Positions 26,552 through 33,838 of a stretch of 64,000 nt of DNA are shown here, piece by piece (position 1 is the first letter of the stretch; the number at the start of each line of letters is the position of its first letter). The notes under the pieces were generated by a model, which did not search any database, was not told where the DNA came from, and saw only the letters and a list, made by a program, of their open reading frames with translations. The stretch is from the NCBI GenBank assembly GCA_963777855.1, contig CAVZRW010000009.1:124001-188000 (forward strand). The letters are read 5' to 3'. Position numbers and translations under genes: made by a program. The DNA is from Prado023 sp963777855. GTDB taxonomy: Bacteria; Actinomycetota; Actinomycetes; S36-B12; CAIYMF01.

Positions 26552-27487
26552 GTGAGCGACCTGCGCCTGTTCATGCGCGACCTCGACGAGCGTCGCGTCC
26601 CGCTCTCGGCCGGCATGATCGCGCGCTGGATGATGAAGGCCGGGATGGACTCCGAGGCTGCCGAGGCCGCCGCGAACGAGGTCGTCGAGGGCCTGTCCGT
26701 GCTGCACGCCGACGAGGCCCTGGCCAGCCCCGACGGCCACACCATCCGCCGCGACGAGGTGTTCCTGGCGATCAGCAACGTCCTGCTGGCCTACGGCCTG
26801 GTGGACGTCGAGCGCCGCGTGCGGATCCGGCGGTGGGTGCGCACCAGCGGCCAGCCGTTCGTCGTGGCGATCGGCGGCTCCTCCGGCGTCGGCAAGTCGA
26901 CGGTCAGCCAGGAGGTCGCCGACCGGTTGGGCATCTCCGTGGTGATCTCCACCGACCAGGTGCGCGCCGTGATCCGCAGCGTCCTGGCCCCGGACCTGCT
27001 GCCGGCCCTGCACCAGAGCTCGTTCTCGGCGGCCAAGATGCTGCGCAGCAACCTGACCGGCAACCGGCTGCTGTTCGCCTTCGAGGAGCAGGCGCGCATC
27101 GTGCAGCACGGGGCGGCGGCCCTGGCCCGCCGCTCGGTGAAGGAGGGCCAGCAGGTGATGATCAACGGGGTGCACGTCGTGCCCGGGCTGATGGAGGTCG
27201 AGCCCGCGCTGCCGCTGCTGACCTACGTGCTCACCGTTGCCAGCCCCGAGGAGCACCGCGGCCGGTTCATCCGGCGCTTCCTCGAGGGCGACCGCAAGCC
27301 CACCGAGTACCTCGAGCGGATGGACGCGATCCGCGAGCTCGACGACTACATCGTCGAGCAGTGCCAGCGCCACGGCGTGCCGGTCATCGCCAGCACCACC
27401 TTCGACCAGACCGTGCTCGCCGTGATGGACGCCGTCAGCCGCGACCTGGAGGCCCGCTTCGACACCCACCCCGTGGCCCTGCCGTAG
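26552..27487 (+). CDS. 2-phosphoglycerate kinase-like ATP-binding protein
   Basis: A 311-residue P-loop kinase. Residues 1-90 form an ATP-cone-like N-terminal region (LRLFMRDLDERRVPLSAGMIA), then a Walker A motif (FVVAIGGSSGVGKSTVSQEVA, near 105-125), a switch-like VVISTDQVRAVIRSVL and ING-V-H-V-VPG further on. The arrangement is that of archaeal 2-phosphoglycerate kinase, which makes 2,3-diphosphoglycerate for cyclic 2,3-diphosphoglycerate in methanogens. Related genes occur in actinobacteria without a known product. Start GTG 26552 from the upstream -10 box; the region before it lacks a ribosome-binding site. Its substrate here is not established. Confidence 0.65.
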   Translation: MSDLRLFMRDLDERRVPLSAGMIARWMMKAGMDSEAAEAAANEVVEGLSVLHADEALASPDGHTIRRDEVFLAISNVLLAYGLVDVERRVRIRRWVRTSGQPFVVAIGGSSGVGKSTVSQEVADRLGISVVISTDQVRAVIRSVLAPDLLPALHQSSFSAAKMLRSNLTGNRLLFAFEEQARIVQHGAAALARRSVKEGQQVMINGVHVVPGLMEVEPALPLLTYVLTVASPEEHRGRFIRRFLEGDRKPTEYLERMDAIRELDDYIVEQCQRHGVPVIASTTFDQTVLAVMDAVSRDLEARFDTHPVALP

Positions 27488-27516
27488 CCCCACACCGCTG
27501 AGCCCCGACCACCGCG

Positions 27517-27559
27517 GTGCAGTCGAAACCGACCTCGGCACGGTCACATTCGACTGCAC
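27517..27559. repeat. 43-bp palindromic element, copy 1
   Basis: GTGCAGTCGAA at the left end is the exact reverse complement of TTCGACTGCAC at the right end. An outer CCCCGAC/GTCGGGG pair extends the stem. It is the same length as, and shares termini with, the element at 36747-36789. Located between the kinase gene and tRNA-Gln; could also terminate the kinase transcript. Confidence 0.65.
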
Positions 27560-27604
27560 AGTCGGGGTGCGTGGGCGCTGTCGAGGGGGCCGTTCGTGCT
27601 CATT

Positions 27605-27633
27605 TTGGGACTGTGCGAACTGGCCGGTATAGT
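27605..27633 (+). promoter_or_regulatory. Promoter of tRNA-Gln (TTGGGA-N17-TATAGT)
   Basis: TTGGGA at 27605-27610 and TATAGT at 27628-27633 are separated by 17 nt and lie 13 nt before the mature tRNA 5' end; the best sigma-70-like promoter in the window. Confidence 0.7.
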
Positions 27634-27645
27634 TTCCCCTGCCCT

Positions 27646-27717
27646 TGGGGTATGGGGTAATTGGCAGCCCGGCTGATTCTGGTTCAGCTAGTCTAGGTTC
27701 GAGTCCTGGTACCCCAG
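27646..27717 (+). tRNA. tRNA-Gln (anticodon CTG)
   Basis: A 72-nt cloverleaf. The acceptor stem TGGGGTA pairs with TACCCCA, with discriminator G. The anticodon loop TTCTGGT (27677-27683) closed by GCTGA/TCAGC presents CTG at 27679-27681, and the T arm has GGTTCGAGTCC. CCA is not encoded. Confidence 0.93.
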
Positions 27718-27791
27718 CTTGACGTGTGACCCCCACCCGATTGGGTAGGATGAGCACGCAACACCGAGTGATCGGTGAGCATCACCGCACG

Positions 27792-27863
27792 GCCCCGTTG
27801 TGTAGCGGCCTAGCACGCCGCCCTCTCAAGGCGGTAGCGCGGGTTCGAATCCCGTCGGGGCTA
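27792..27863 (+). tRNA. tRNA-Glu (anticodon CTC)
   Basis: A 72-nt cloverleaf. The acceptor stem GGCCCCG pairs with CGGGGCT (first pair G-U), discriminator A. The anticodon stem CCGCC/GGCGG encloses CTCTCAA with CTC at 27826-27828; the T arm has GGGTTCGAATCCC. A TAGGAT box at 27746-27751 may be its -10. Confidence 0.93.
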
Positions 27864-27869
27864 CGCGAG

Positions 27870-27901
27870 AAGAGGGACCTCCCAGCAGGGGGGTCCCTCT
27901 T
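27870..27901 (+). terminator. Terminator after tRNA-Glu
   Basis: AAGAGGGACC pairs with GGTCCCTCTT around a 12-nt loop, six bases after the tRNA 3' end. Confidence 0.75.
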
Positions 27902-27949
27902 GCGTTGGTGCGGCTTGCGTTGGTGCAGGCGTGCGCGTCAGGTCTACGG

Positions 27950-28090
27950 TCAGTTGGTCCTGAAGAACTCGCTGGCGCGGCCGTTCCACAGCAGCAGGAT
28001 GACGAGCAGGGCGAATCCGGCGGCGGCCATGATCGCCCAGAAGGCCGAGGTGCCGCTCAGGGCGAACAGGGCGCTCGGGATGGTGGTCAC
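27950..28090 (-). CDS. Single-helix small membrane protein
   Basis: A 46-residue protein with one transmembrane helix (FWAIMAAAGFALLVILLLW) and a charged C-terminus (NGRASEFFRTN). The GTG at 28090 overlaps the stop codon of a 12-codon frame just upstream (GTGA), suggesting translational coupling; an in-frame GTG at 28123 is an alternative start giving 57 residues. It is divergent from nothing and lies between tRNA-Glu and ndgR. Function not recognised; single-helix proteins of this size often modulate a membrane complex. Confidence 0.5.
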   Translation of the reverse strand: MTTIPSALFALSGTSAFWAIMAAAGFALLVILLLWNGRASEFFRTN

Positions 28091-28125
28091 GCGCGTGGCC
28101 GCGCGGTTGCAGCATGTTCCCACAT
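28087..28125 (-). CDS. Short upstream frame MWEHAATARPRA
   Basis: A 12-codon frame with a GGGAGGT ribosome-binding site 6 nt before its ATG. Its TGA overlaps the GTG of the small membrane protein gene. Supported only by signal spacing. Confidence 0.35.
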   Translation of the reverse strand: MWEHAATARPRA

Positions 28126-28131
28126 GGTTGC

Positions 28132-28148
28132 ACCTCCCGCTGGGAGGT
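28132..28148 (-). promoter_or_regulatory. Hairpin that sequesters the ribosome-binding site
   Basis: On the minus strand ACCTCCC pairs perfectly with GGGAGGT around an AGC loop; the right arm is the ribosome-binding site of the short frame at 28125. Confidence 0.5.
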
Positions 28149-28185
28149 CCGGGACAGGGCCTGGGCGGGACCTCCACCAGGGCGG

Positions 28186-28905
28186 TCAGTCCCGGCGCAG
28201 CGCCTCGGTGAGCTTCGCGGCGGCGTTGAGCACTGCGTGGCTGTGCAGCCGGCCCGGCACGCGGCCCATCCGGTCCAGCGGCCCGGAGACCGACACCGCC
28301 GCCACGACCTTGTTCGACGGCCCGCGCACGGGGGCGCTGACCGAGGCCACCCCCTGCTCGCGCTCGGCCACGCTCTGCGCCCAGCCGCGCCGGCGCACGC
28401 CGGCCAGCGTGGCCGCGGTGAACGTGGAGTCGCGCAGGCCCACGTGGATCCGGTCGGGGTCCTCCCAGGCCAGCAGCACCTGTGCGGCCGACCCGGCGTG
28501 CATGGTGAGCACCGAGCCCACCGGCACCGTGTCGCGAAGGCCGGTCAGCCGCTCGGCGGCGGCCACGCAGATGCGCCGGTCACCCTGGCGCCGGTAGAGC
28601 TGGGCGCTCTCGCCGGTGGCCTCGCGCAGCCCGGCGAGCACCGGACCGGCGGCGGCCACGAGCCGGTCCTCGCCGGCCGCGGCCGCCAGCTCGGGCAGCC
28701 GCGGGCCCAGCACGAAGCGCCCGCTGACGTCGCGCGCGATCAGTCGGTGGTGCTCCAGGGCGGTGGCCAGGCGGTGCGCGGTGGGCCGGGCCAGGCCCGT
28801 CGCCGCGACCAGGCCGGCCAGTGACAGCGGTCCGCCCTCGAGTGCGTCGAGCAGCATGGCGGCCTTGTCGATGACGCCGACGCCGCTGGAGTATGATTCG
28901 TCCAC
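28186..28905 (-). CDS. ndgR: IclR-family regulator of leucine biosynthesis (NdgR-like)
   Basis: A 239-residue IclR-type DNA-binding protein. The winged helix (about 8-75) contains SLAGLVAATGLARPTAHRLATALEHHRLI; the ligand domain includes GESAQLYRRQGDRRICVAAAERLTGLRDTVPVGS and SVSAPVRGPSNKVVAAVSVSGPLDRMGR. These blocks are characteristic of NdgR/LtbR, which control leuCD and other amino-acid genes in Streptomyces and Corynebacterium and are always divergent from leuCD, as here. Start GTG 28905 is favoured because CAGTAT ends 6 nt upstream and the protein then begins VDESYSSGVGVIDKAA as in the family; an in-frame ATG at 28929 would add eight residues. Confidence 0.88.
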   Translation of the reverse strand: MDESYSSGVGVIDKAAMLLDALEGGPLSLAGLVAATGLARPTAHRLATALEHHRLIARDVSGRFVLGPRLPELAAAAGEDRLVAAAGPVLAGLREATGESAQLYRRQGDRRICVAAAERLTGLRDTVPVGSVLTMHAGSAAQVLLAWEDPDRIHVGLRDSTFTAATLAGVRRRGWAQSVAEREQGVASVSAPVRGPSNKVVAAVSVSGPLDRMGRVPGRLHSHAVLNAAAKLTEALRRD

Positions 28906-28911
28906 AAGGTG

Positions 28912-28939
28912 ATACTGCCGTTTCACCATGTGAGACGTC
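28912..28939. promoter_or_regulatory. ndgR-leuC divergent control region
   Basis: Between the two start codons lie a minus-strand CAGTAT -10 box (28912-28917) for ndgR, with TTGACG as a possible -35 18 nt further, a TCACCATGTGA palindrome (28923-28933) and GACGTC (28934-28939). These are candidate NdgR sites by position; the motif itself is not proven. Confidence 0.45.
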
Positions 28940-28962
28940 AAACGTCGGAGCAGGAGGTCGTG

Positions 28963-30368
28963 ATGGGTCGGACACTGGCGGAGAAGGTCTGGGACGCCCA
29001 TGTGGTGCGCAGCGCGCCGGGGGAGCCCGACCTGCTCTACATCGACCTGCACCTGGTGCACGAGGTGACCAGCCCGCAGGCCTTCGACGGTCTGCGCGCG
29101 GCCGGCCGCCCGGTCCGCCGGCCGGACCTCACCCTGGCCACCGAGGACCACAACGTCCCGACCATCGACATCGACAAGCCGATCGCCGACCCCGTCTCGC
29201 GCGCCCAGGTCGACGCCCTGCGGGCCAACGCCGCGGAGTTCGGCGTGCCGATCTACTCACTGGGCAGTGCCGATCAGGGCATCGTGCACGTGGTCGGCCC
29301 GCAGCTGGGCCTGACCCAGCCGGGCATGACGATCGTGTGCGGCGACTCGCACACCTCCACCCACGGCGCCTTCGGCGCGCTGGCCTTCGGCATCGGCACC
29401 TCCGAGGTCGAGCACGTGCTGGCCACCCAGACGCTGCCGCTCAAGCCCTTCAAGACGATGGCGATCACCGTGGAGGGCGCGCTGCCCGAGGGCGTCACCG
29501 CCAAGGACCTGATCCTGGCCGTGATCGCCCGGATCGGCACCGGCGGCGGCCAGGGCTACGTGCTGGAGTACCGCGGCGAGGCCATCCGGGGCCTGTGCAT
29601 GGAGGCGCGGATGACGATCTGCAACATGTCGATCGAGGCCGGCGCCCGCGCCGGGATGATCGCCCCCGACGAGACGACCTTCGCCTACATCGAGGGCCGC
29701 GACCGAAGGCGCCCGAGGGCGCAGGACTGGGACGCCGCCGTCGCCTACTGGCGCACGCTGGTCACCGACGACGACGCGACGTTCGACGCCGAGGTCGTCA
29801 TCGACGCCAGCGAGCTCAGCCCGTTCGTCACCTGGGGGACCAACCCCGGCCAGGGCGTTCCCCTGCTCGGCGACCGTGCCCGACCCGGCGGACTTCGCCG
29901 ACCCCTCCGACCAGGCGGCCGCGGCCAAGGCCCTGGAGTACATGGGCCTGACCGCGGGGACGCCGATGCGCGAGGTCGCCGTCGACACCGTCTTCCTGGG
30001 CTCCTGCACCAACGGGCGCATCGAGGACCTGCGGGCAGCCGCCGACGTGATCCGGGGCCGGCAGGTCGCCGAGGGCGTGCGCATGCTGGTCGTGCCCGGG
30101 TCCGTGCGCGTGCGCCTGGCCGCCATGGCCGAGGGCCTCGACCAGGTCTTCACCGAGGCCGGCGCCGAGTGGCGCGAGGCCGGCTGCTCGATGTGCCTCG
30201 GCATGAACCCCGACAAGCTGGCCCCGCAGGAGCGCAGCGCGTCGACCTCCAACCGCAACTTCGAGGGCCGCCAGGGCCCGGGCGGTCGCACCCACCTGGT
30301 CTCCCCGCAGGTCGCCGCCGCCACGGCGGTGCGCGGCACCCTGAGCTCCCCGGCCGACCTGGCCTACG
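28963..30368 (+). CDS. leuC: 3-isopropylmalate dehydratase large subunit
   Basis: With LeuD, isomerises 2- to 3-isopropylmalate using a 4Fe-4S cluster. Start ATG 28963 follows AGGAGG by 5 nt. Three doublets at 29700-29701, 29710-29711 and 29723-29724 add a full codon, so the frame looks intact but the reading between Arg and Asp-Trp is scrambled; resolved it reads RTEGPEGADWDAAVAYW, as in the family. A fourth, CT[GC] at 29865-29866, shifts the frame. Cluster cysteines are in VCGDSHTSTHGAFG, FLGSCTNGRIEDL and GCSMCLGMN. No stop codon appears before leuD in the observed frame; if TACG at 30365-30368 stands for TAG, the protein is 466 residues, the usual length. Confidence 0.9.
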
Positions 30369-30380
30369 AGAGGACATCCC

Positions 30381-30968
30381 ATGCAGAAGTTCACCGTGCA
30401 CACCGGAACCGCCGTCCCGCTGCGGGCCAGCAACGTCGACACCGACCAGATCATCCCGGCGCGCTACCTCAAGCGGATCACCCGCCACGGCTACGAGGAC
30501 GCGCTGTTCGCGGCCTGGCGCAGCGACCCGGACTTCGTCCTCAACGACCCGGCCCGTGCCGGGGCGACGATCCTGGTCGCCGGACCGGACTTCGGCACCG
30601 GCTCCTCGCGCGAGCACGCGGTCTGGGCCCTGCAGGACTACGGCTTCCGCGTCGTGCTCTCCTCGCGGTTCGCCGACATCTTCCGTGGCAACTCGGGCAA
30701 GGGCGGCCTGCTCACGGCGGTCGTCGACCAGTCGGTGGTCGAGGCGCTGTGGGCGGCGACCGAGGCCGACCCCAGCACCCCCGTGACGGTCGACCTCGAG
30801 GCCCGCACGGTGACCTGCGGCAGCATTGCGGCGCCCTTCGAGATCGACGACTACGTGCGCTGGCGGCTGCTCGAGGGGCTCGACGACATCGGCATCACCC
30901 TCCAAAGTGCTGAACTCATCGCAGATTTCGAGGCCAACCGCCCGGCGTTCGCGCCGCGCACCGCGTAG
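30381..30968 (+). CDS. leuD: 3-isopropylmalate dehydratase small subunit
   Basis: A 195-residue swivel-domain partner of LeuC. Motifs: RASNVDTDQIIPARYLKRI, GPDFGTGSSREHAVWAL, and SRFADIFRGNSGKGGLL. It starts 12 nt after the presumed leuC stop, with AGAGGA as ribosome-binding site, and is intact. Normal length for LeuD. Confidence 0.95.
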   Translation: MQKFTVHTGTAVPLRASNVDTDQIIPARYLKRITRHGYEDALFAAWRSDPDFVLNDPARAGATILVAGPDFGTGSSREHAVWALQDYGFRVVLSSRFADIFRGNSGKGGLLTAVVDQSVVEALWAATEADPSTPVTVDLEARTVTCGSIAAPFEIDDYVRWRLLEGLDDIGITLQSAELIADFEANRPAFAPRTA

Positions 30969-31056
30969 CCTGACCCCCACGCGCGGGGGTGGCCCGCGCG
31001 ACACGAACCAATCGGGCCGGACCGTGAACCGGCGCGTATCCGCGAAGGGTGTGCGA

Positions 31057-31767
31057 ATGAACAAGGCGGAACTGATCGACGTCGTCGCGGCGCGGATCGA
31101 CGCGAGCAAGAAGGACGCCGGCGAGGCGGTCCAGGCAGTCGTCGATGCGATCACCGAGGCCGTGGCCAAGGGCCAGAAGGTCTCCATCAGCGGTTTCGGG
31201 GTCTTCGAGAAGGCCGCGCGCCCGGCGCGGACCTACCGCAAGCCCTCCACGGGCGAGGCGATCAAGAAGGTCGCGACGAACGTGCCGCGCTTCCGCCCAG
31301 GCGGGGACTTCAAGGCCTTCGTGGCCGGGGAGAAGAACGTCGCGGAGATGGCCGTGCAGGCCGCCAAGGACGCCGGGGACGACGTCCGTGACGCTGCGGA
31401 CACCCTGGTGCGCCGGGTGACCGGCAAGCCGGCCGCGAAGAAGGCCCCCGCGACGAAGGCTGCTGCCGCGCCCGCGGCCAAGAAGGCGGCACCCGCGGCC
31501 AAGGCCCCCGCGGCCAAGAAGGCGCCGGCTGCCAAGAAGGCGCCAGCGAAGAAGGCCCCGGCCAAGGCTGCTCCCGCGGCGGAGGCTGCCCCCGCGGCGG
31601 AGGCTGCCCGCGGCGAGGCCCCCGCGAAGAAGGCCCCCGCGAAGAAGGCTCCCGCCAAGGCCGCACCCGCGACCAAGGCTCCGGCCAAGAAGGCGCCAGC
31701 GAAGAAGGCCCCGGCCAAGGCGGCTCCCGCGGCCCCGGTCGCCGAGGAGGCGCCGGCGTCGGAGTAG
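31057..31767 (+). CDS. hup: HU family nucleoid protein with Lys/Ala-rich tail
   Basis: A 236-residue histone-like protein. The first ~95 residues are a complete HU fold (MNKAELIDVVAARIDASKK, VSISGFGVFEKAARPART, PRFRPGGDFKAFVAGEKN), and the rest is a KAPAKKAPAKAAP-type tail like mycobacterial HupB and Streptomyces HupS, binding DNA like histone H1. The tail contains near-repeats of AAKKAPAAKKAP and APAKKAPAKKAPAK. A strong terminator follows 19 bp later. The transcript leader (about 31000-31056) contains GAAGGG before the ATG. Confidence 0.93.
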   Translation: MNKAELIDVVAARIDASKKDAGEAVQAVVDAITEAVAKGQKVSISGFGVFEKAARPARTYRKPSTGEAIKKVATNVPRFRPGGDFKAFVAGEKNVAEMAVQAAKDAGDDVRDAADTLVRRVTGKPAAKKAPATKAAAAPAAKKAAPAAKAPAAKKAPAAKKAPAKKAPAKAAPAAEAAPAAEAARGEAPAKKAPAKKAPAKAAPATKAPAKKAPAKKAPAKAAPAAPVAEEAPASE

Positions 31768-31786
31768 GGCGCACCGGCAGGCAGTG

Positions 31787-31828
31787 CGGCTGCGCACCGG
31801 GTGGGGTCACCGCCCGGGTGCGCAGCCG
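31787..31828 (+). terminator. Terminator after hup
   Basis: CGGCTGCGCACC and GGTGCGCAGCCG form a 12-bp perfect stem extended by GGGTGG/CCGCCC-type pairs; no U-tract follows. Confidence 0.75.
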
Positions 31829-31946
31829 TGTGCGTTCGCTCGCAGGAGGGCGAGGATCGGGGCCACCCGAGAGGCCTCGGCTGATCCGGCACCCGGGCCC
31901 GCATCCGGTATACGGTGGCGGCCACTGACGGGTCGGCGGGAGGTGG

Positions 31947-32702
31947 ATGGTGGGCACGAGGACGCTGTTCATGAACCTCGGCGTCCCCTACCGCGCGGCC
32001 GAGGTCATGCTGTGGCCGTGGATGATGGCCCTCACCCGGCGCGACTGGCACGGCCAGGAGAACCTGGGGCAGCACGGCCAGGGCATCGTCGTGGCGCCGA
32101 ACCACATCTCCTGGTTCGACCCGCTGGTGATCGCGCACTTCCTGCACGACAGCGGCCGGCCACCGCGCTTCATGGGCAAGCAGGCGGTCTTCGACGTCCC
32201 CGTCGTCGGGCAGATCATCAGCGGCGCCGGGCAGATCCCGGTCACCCGCGACTCGGATCCGTCCGCCGCGCTGGCGATGGCCACGCAGGCCGTGCGCGAC
32301 GGTGAGTGCCTGGTCATGTACCCCGAGGGGACCATCACGCGCGACCCGGACGTGTGGCCGATGAGCGGCAAGACCGGCGCGCTGCGCGTGGCGCTGGAGA
32401 CCGGCGCCCCGTTGATCCCGGTGGCGCAGTGGGGTGCCAACAAGGTGATGGCCCCCTACTCCAAGGAGATGTGGCTGCTGCCGCCGAAGAAGATGCAGGT
32501 CACCGCCGGTGAGCCGTTGGACATCGACGACCTGCGCGGTCGGCGGATCACCAAGAAGCTGCTGGAAGAGGGCACCGACCGGCTCATGGACGCCATCACG
32601 GCGTTGCTCGAGCCGCTCCGCGGCGAGACCGCCCCGGAGACGCGACTGGATTGGGCGGCCGAGCAGAAGCGACGCGCCGCCGCTACTGAGGAGGAGAGCT
32701 GA
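31947..32702 (+). CDS. plsC: 1-acyl-sn-glycerol-3-phosphate acyltransferase
   Basis: A 251-residue membrane-associated acyltransferase making phosphatidic acid. The catalytic H-x4-D is in APNHISWFDPLVIAHF (near residue 52), the glycerol-phosphate site in RFMGKQAVFDVPVVG, and CLVMYPEGTITRDPDVWPM is the third block. Start ATG 31947 follows GGGAGGTGG. Its TGA overlaps the ATG of gpsA, linking two consecutive glycerophospholipid steps. A TACGGT box at 31921-31926 may be the -10. Confidence 0.88.
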   Translation: MVGTRTLFMNLGVPYRAAEVMLWPWMMALTRRDWHGQENLGQHGQGIVVAPNHISWFDPLVIAHFLHDSGRPPRFMGKQAVFDVPVVGQIISGAGQIPVTRDSDPSAALAMATQAVRDGECLVMYPEGTITRDPDVWPMSGKTGALRVALETGAPLIPVAQWGANKVMAPYSKEMWLLPPKKMQVTAGEPLDIDDLRGRRITKKLLEEGTDRLMDAITALLEPLRGETAPETRLDWAAEQKRRAAATEEES

Positions 32703-33712
32703 TGGCCCGCGTTGCTGTGATGGGTGCCGGTTCCTGGGGGACCGCGTTCGGCATGGTCCTGTGCGACGCGGGCGGTGATGTCGTGCTGTGGGCCCGCGAG
32801 CCGGAGGTCCAGGAGTCGATCAACACGACGCACTCCAACGACCTGTTCCATCCCGGGGTCGCGCTGCCGCCGCAGATGCGCGCCACCGGCGACCCGGCAG
32901 AGGCCCTCGACGGTGCCGAGCTGGTCATCCTGGCGATCCCCGCCCAGACGCTGGCGATGAACCTGCAGGCGTGGCGCGAGCTCATGGAGCCCGACTCGGT
33001 CGTGGTCTCGCTGATGAAGGGCATCGAGCTGGGCACCATGCGCCGGATGAGCGAGGTCATCGCCCAGGACGGGGCGATCCCCGCCGAGCGTGTGGCCGTC
33101 GTCTCCGGACCGAACCTGGCCCGGGAGATCGCCCAGCGCGCCCCGGCGGCGACGACCGTCGCCTGTCCTGACGAGGACTCCGCGCGCCGGCTGCAGGACG
33201 CGTGCACCACCAACTACTTCCGCCCCTACTGGACCACCGACGTGGTCGGTGCCGAGATCGGCGGCTCGGTGAAGAACGTGATCGCGCTGGCCAACGGGAT
33301 GGCCGTCGGGCTCGGCTACGGGGCCAACTCGCAGGCCTCGCTGATCACGCGCGGCCTGGCCGAGATGTCGCGGCTGGGCGTGGCCCTGGGGGCCAACCCG
33401 ATGACGTTCCTCGGCCTGGCGGGCATGGGCGACCTGATCGCCACCTGCTCCTCGCCGCTGTCGCGCAACCGCACCTTCGGCGAGAACCTCGGCAAGGGAC
33501 TCACCGTCGACGAGACCATCGCGGTGACCAAGCAGACCTGCGAGGGCGTGAAGTCCTGCCAGCCGATCCTCGAGCTCGGGCGCAGCCACGGAGTCGAGAT
33601 GCCGATCACCGAGCAGGTCGTCGAGGTCGTGCACAACGCGATGTCGCCGGCGGAGATGCTGGGGGCGCTCATGAGCCGGGAGACGAAGCCGGAGATGGGC
33701 GCGACCGACTGA
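32702..33712 (+). CDS. gpsA: Glycerol-3-phosphate dehydrogenase [NAD(P)+]
   Basis: Reduces dihydroxyacetone phosphate to sn-glycerol-3-phosphate for lipid synthesis. The 336 residues start with the Rossmann motif VAVMGAGSWGTAFG; VSGPNLAREIAQRAPAATTVA and the catalytic-lysine segment GGSVKNVIALANGMAVGLGYG follow, then GLAGMGDLIATCSSPLSRNRTFG. Overlaps plsC by one base (TGATG) and so is probably co-translated. Confidence 0.95.
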   Translation: MARVAVMGAGSWGTAFGMVLCDAGGDVVLWAREPEVQESINTTHSNDLFHPGVALPPQMRATGDPAEALDGAELVILAIPAQTLAMNLQAWRELMEPDSVVVSLMKGIELGTMRRMSEVIAQDGAIPAERVAVVSGPNLAREIAQRAPAATTVACPDEDSARRLQDACTTNYFRPYWTTDVVGAEIGGSVKNVIALANGMAVGLGYGANSQASLITRGLAEMSRLGVALGANPMTFLGLAGMGDLIATCSSPLSRNRTFGENLGKGLTVDETIAVTKQTCEGVKSCQPILELGRSHGVEMPITEQVVEVVHNAMSPAEMLGALMSRETKPEMGATD

Positions 33713-33724
33713 GCCAGCGGCCAG

Positions 33725-33838
33725 CGCCGGCTCGGATGGGTAGTGCCGGGTCAGATGCGCCGTCGGCTCGGACGGGAGCGTCGGCTCAGAGGGGCAACGC
33801 CGGTTCGGACGGGCTGGCGCGGTCTCAGAGGGACGTCA
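33725..33838. repeat. Short imperfect 18-20-bp repeats
   Basis: About six copies of a CGGYTCRGANGGG-like unit lie between gpsA and the end of the convergent PLP-enzyme gene. Meaning unknown. Confidence 0.4.

Noticed and set aside
27719..27751. TTGACG and TAGGAT as a full promoter for tRNA-Glu
   Set aside because: The spacing is 21 nt, too long for a normal promoter; only the -10-like box is kept as a possibility.
27646..27863. Integrated mobile element at the tRNA genes
   Set aside because: No integrase, attachment-site duplicate or change in composition near the two tRNAs.
30365..30980. A LeuC-LeuD fusion protein
   Set aside because: leuD is in a different frame from the end of leuC and has its own ribosome-binding site and complete N-terminus.
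15406..31000. Decay of the branched-chain amino acid genes as true pseudogenes
   Set aside because: Protein families stay conserved on both sides of every break, and gltX and ftsY, which are essential, show the same pattern.
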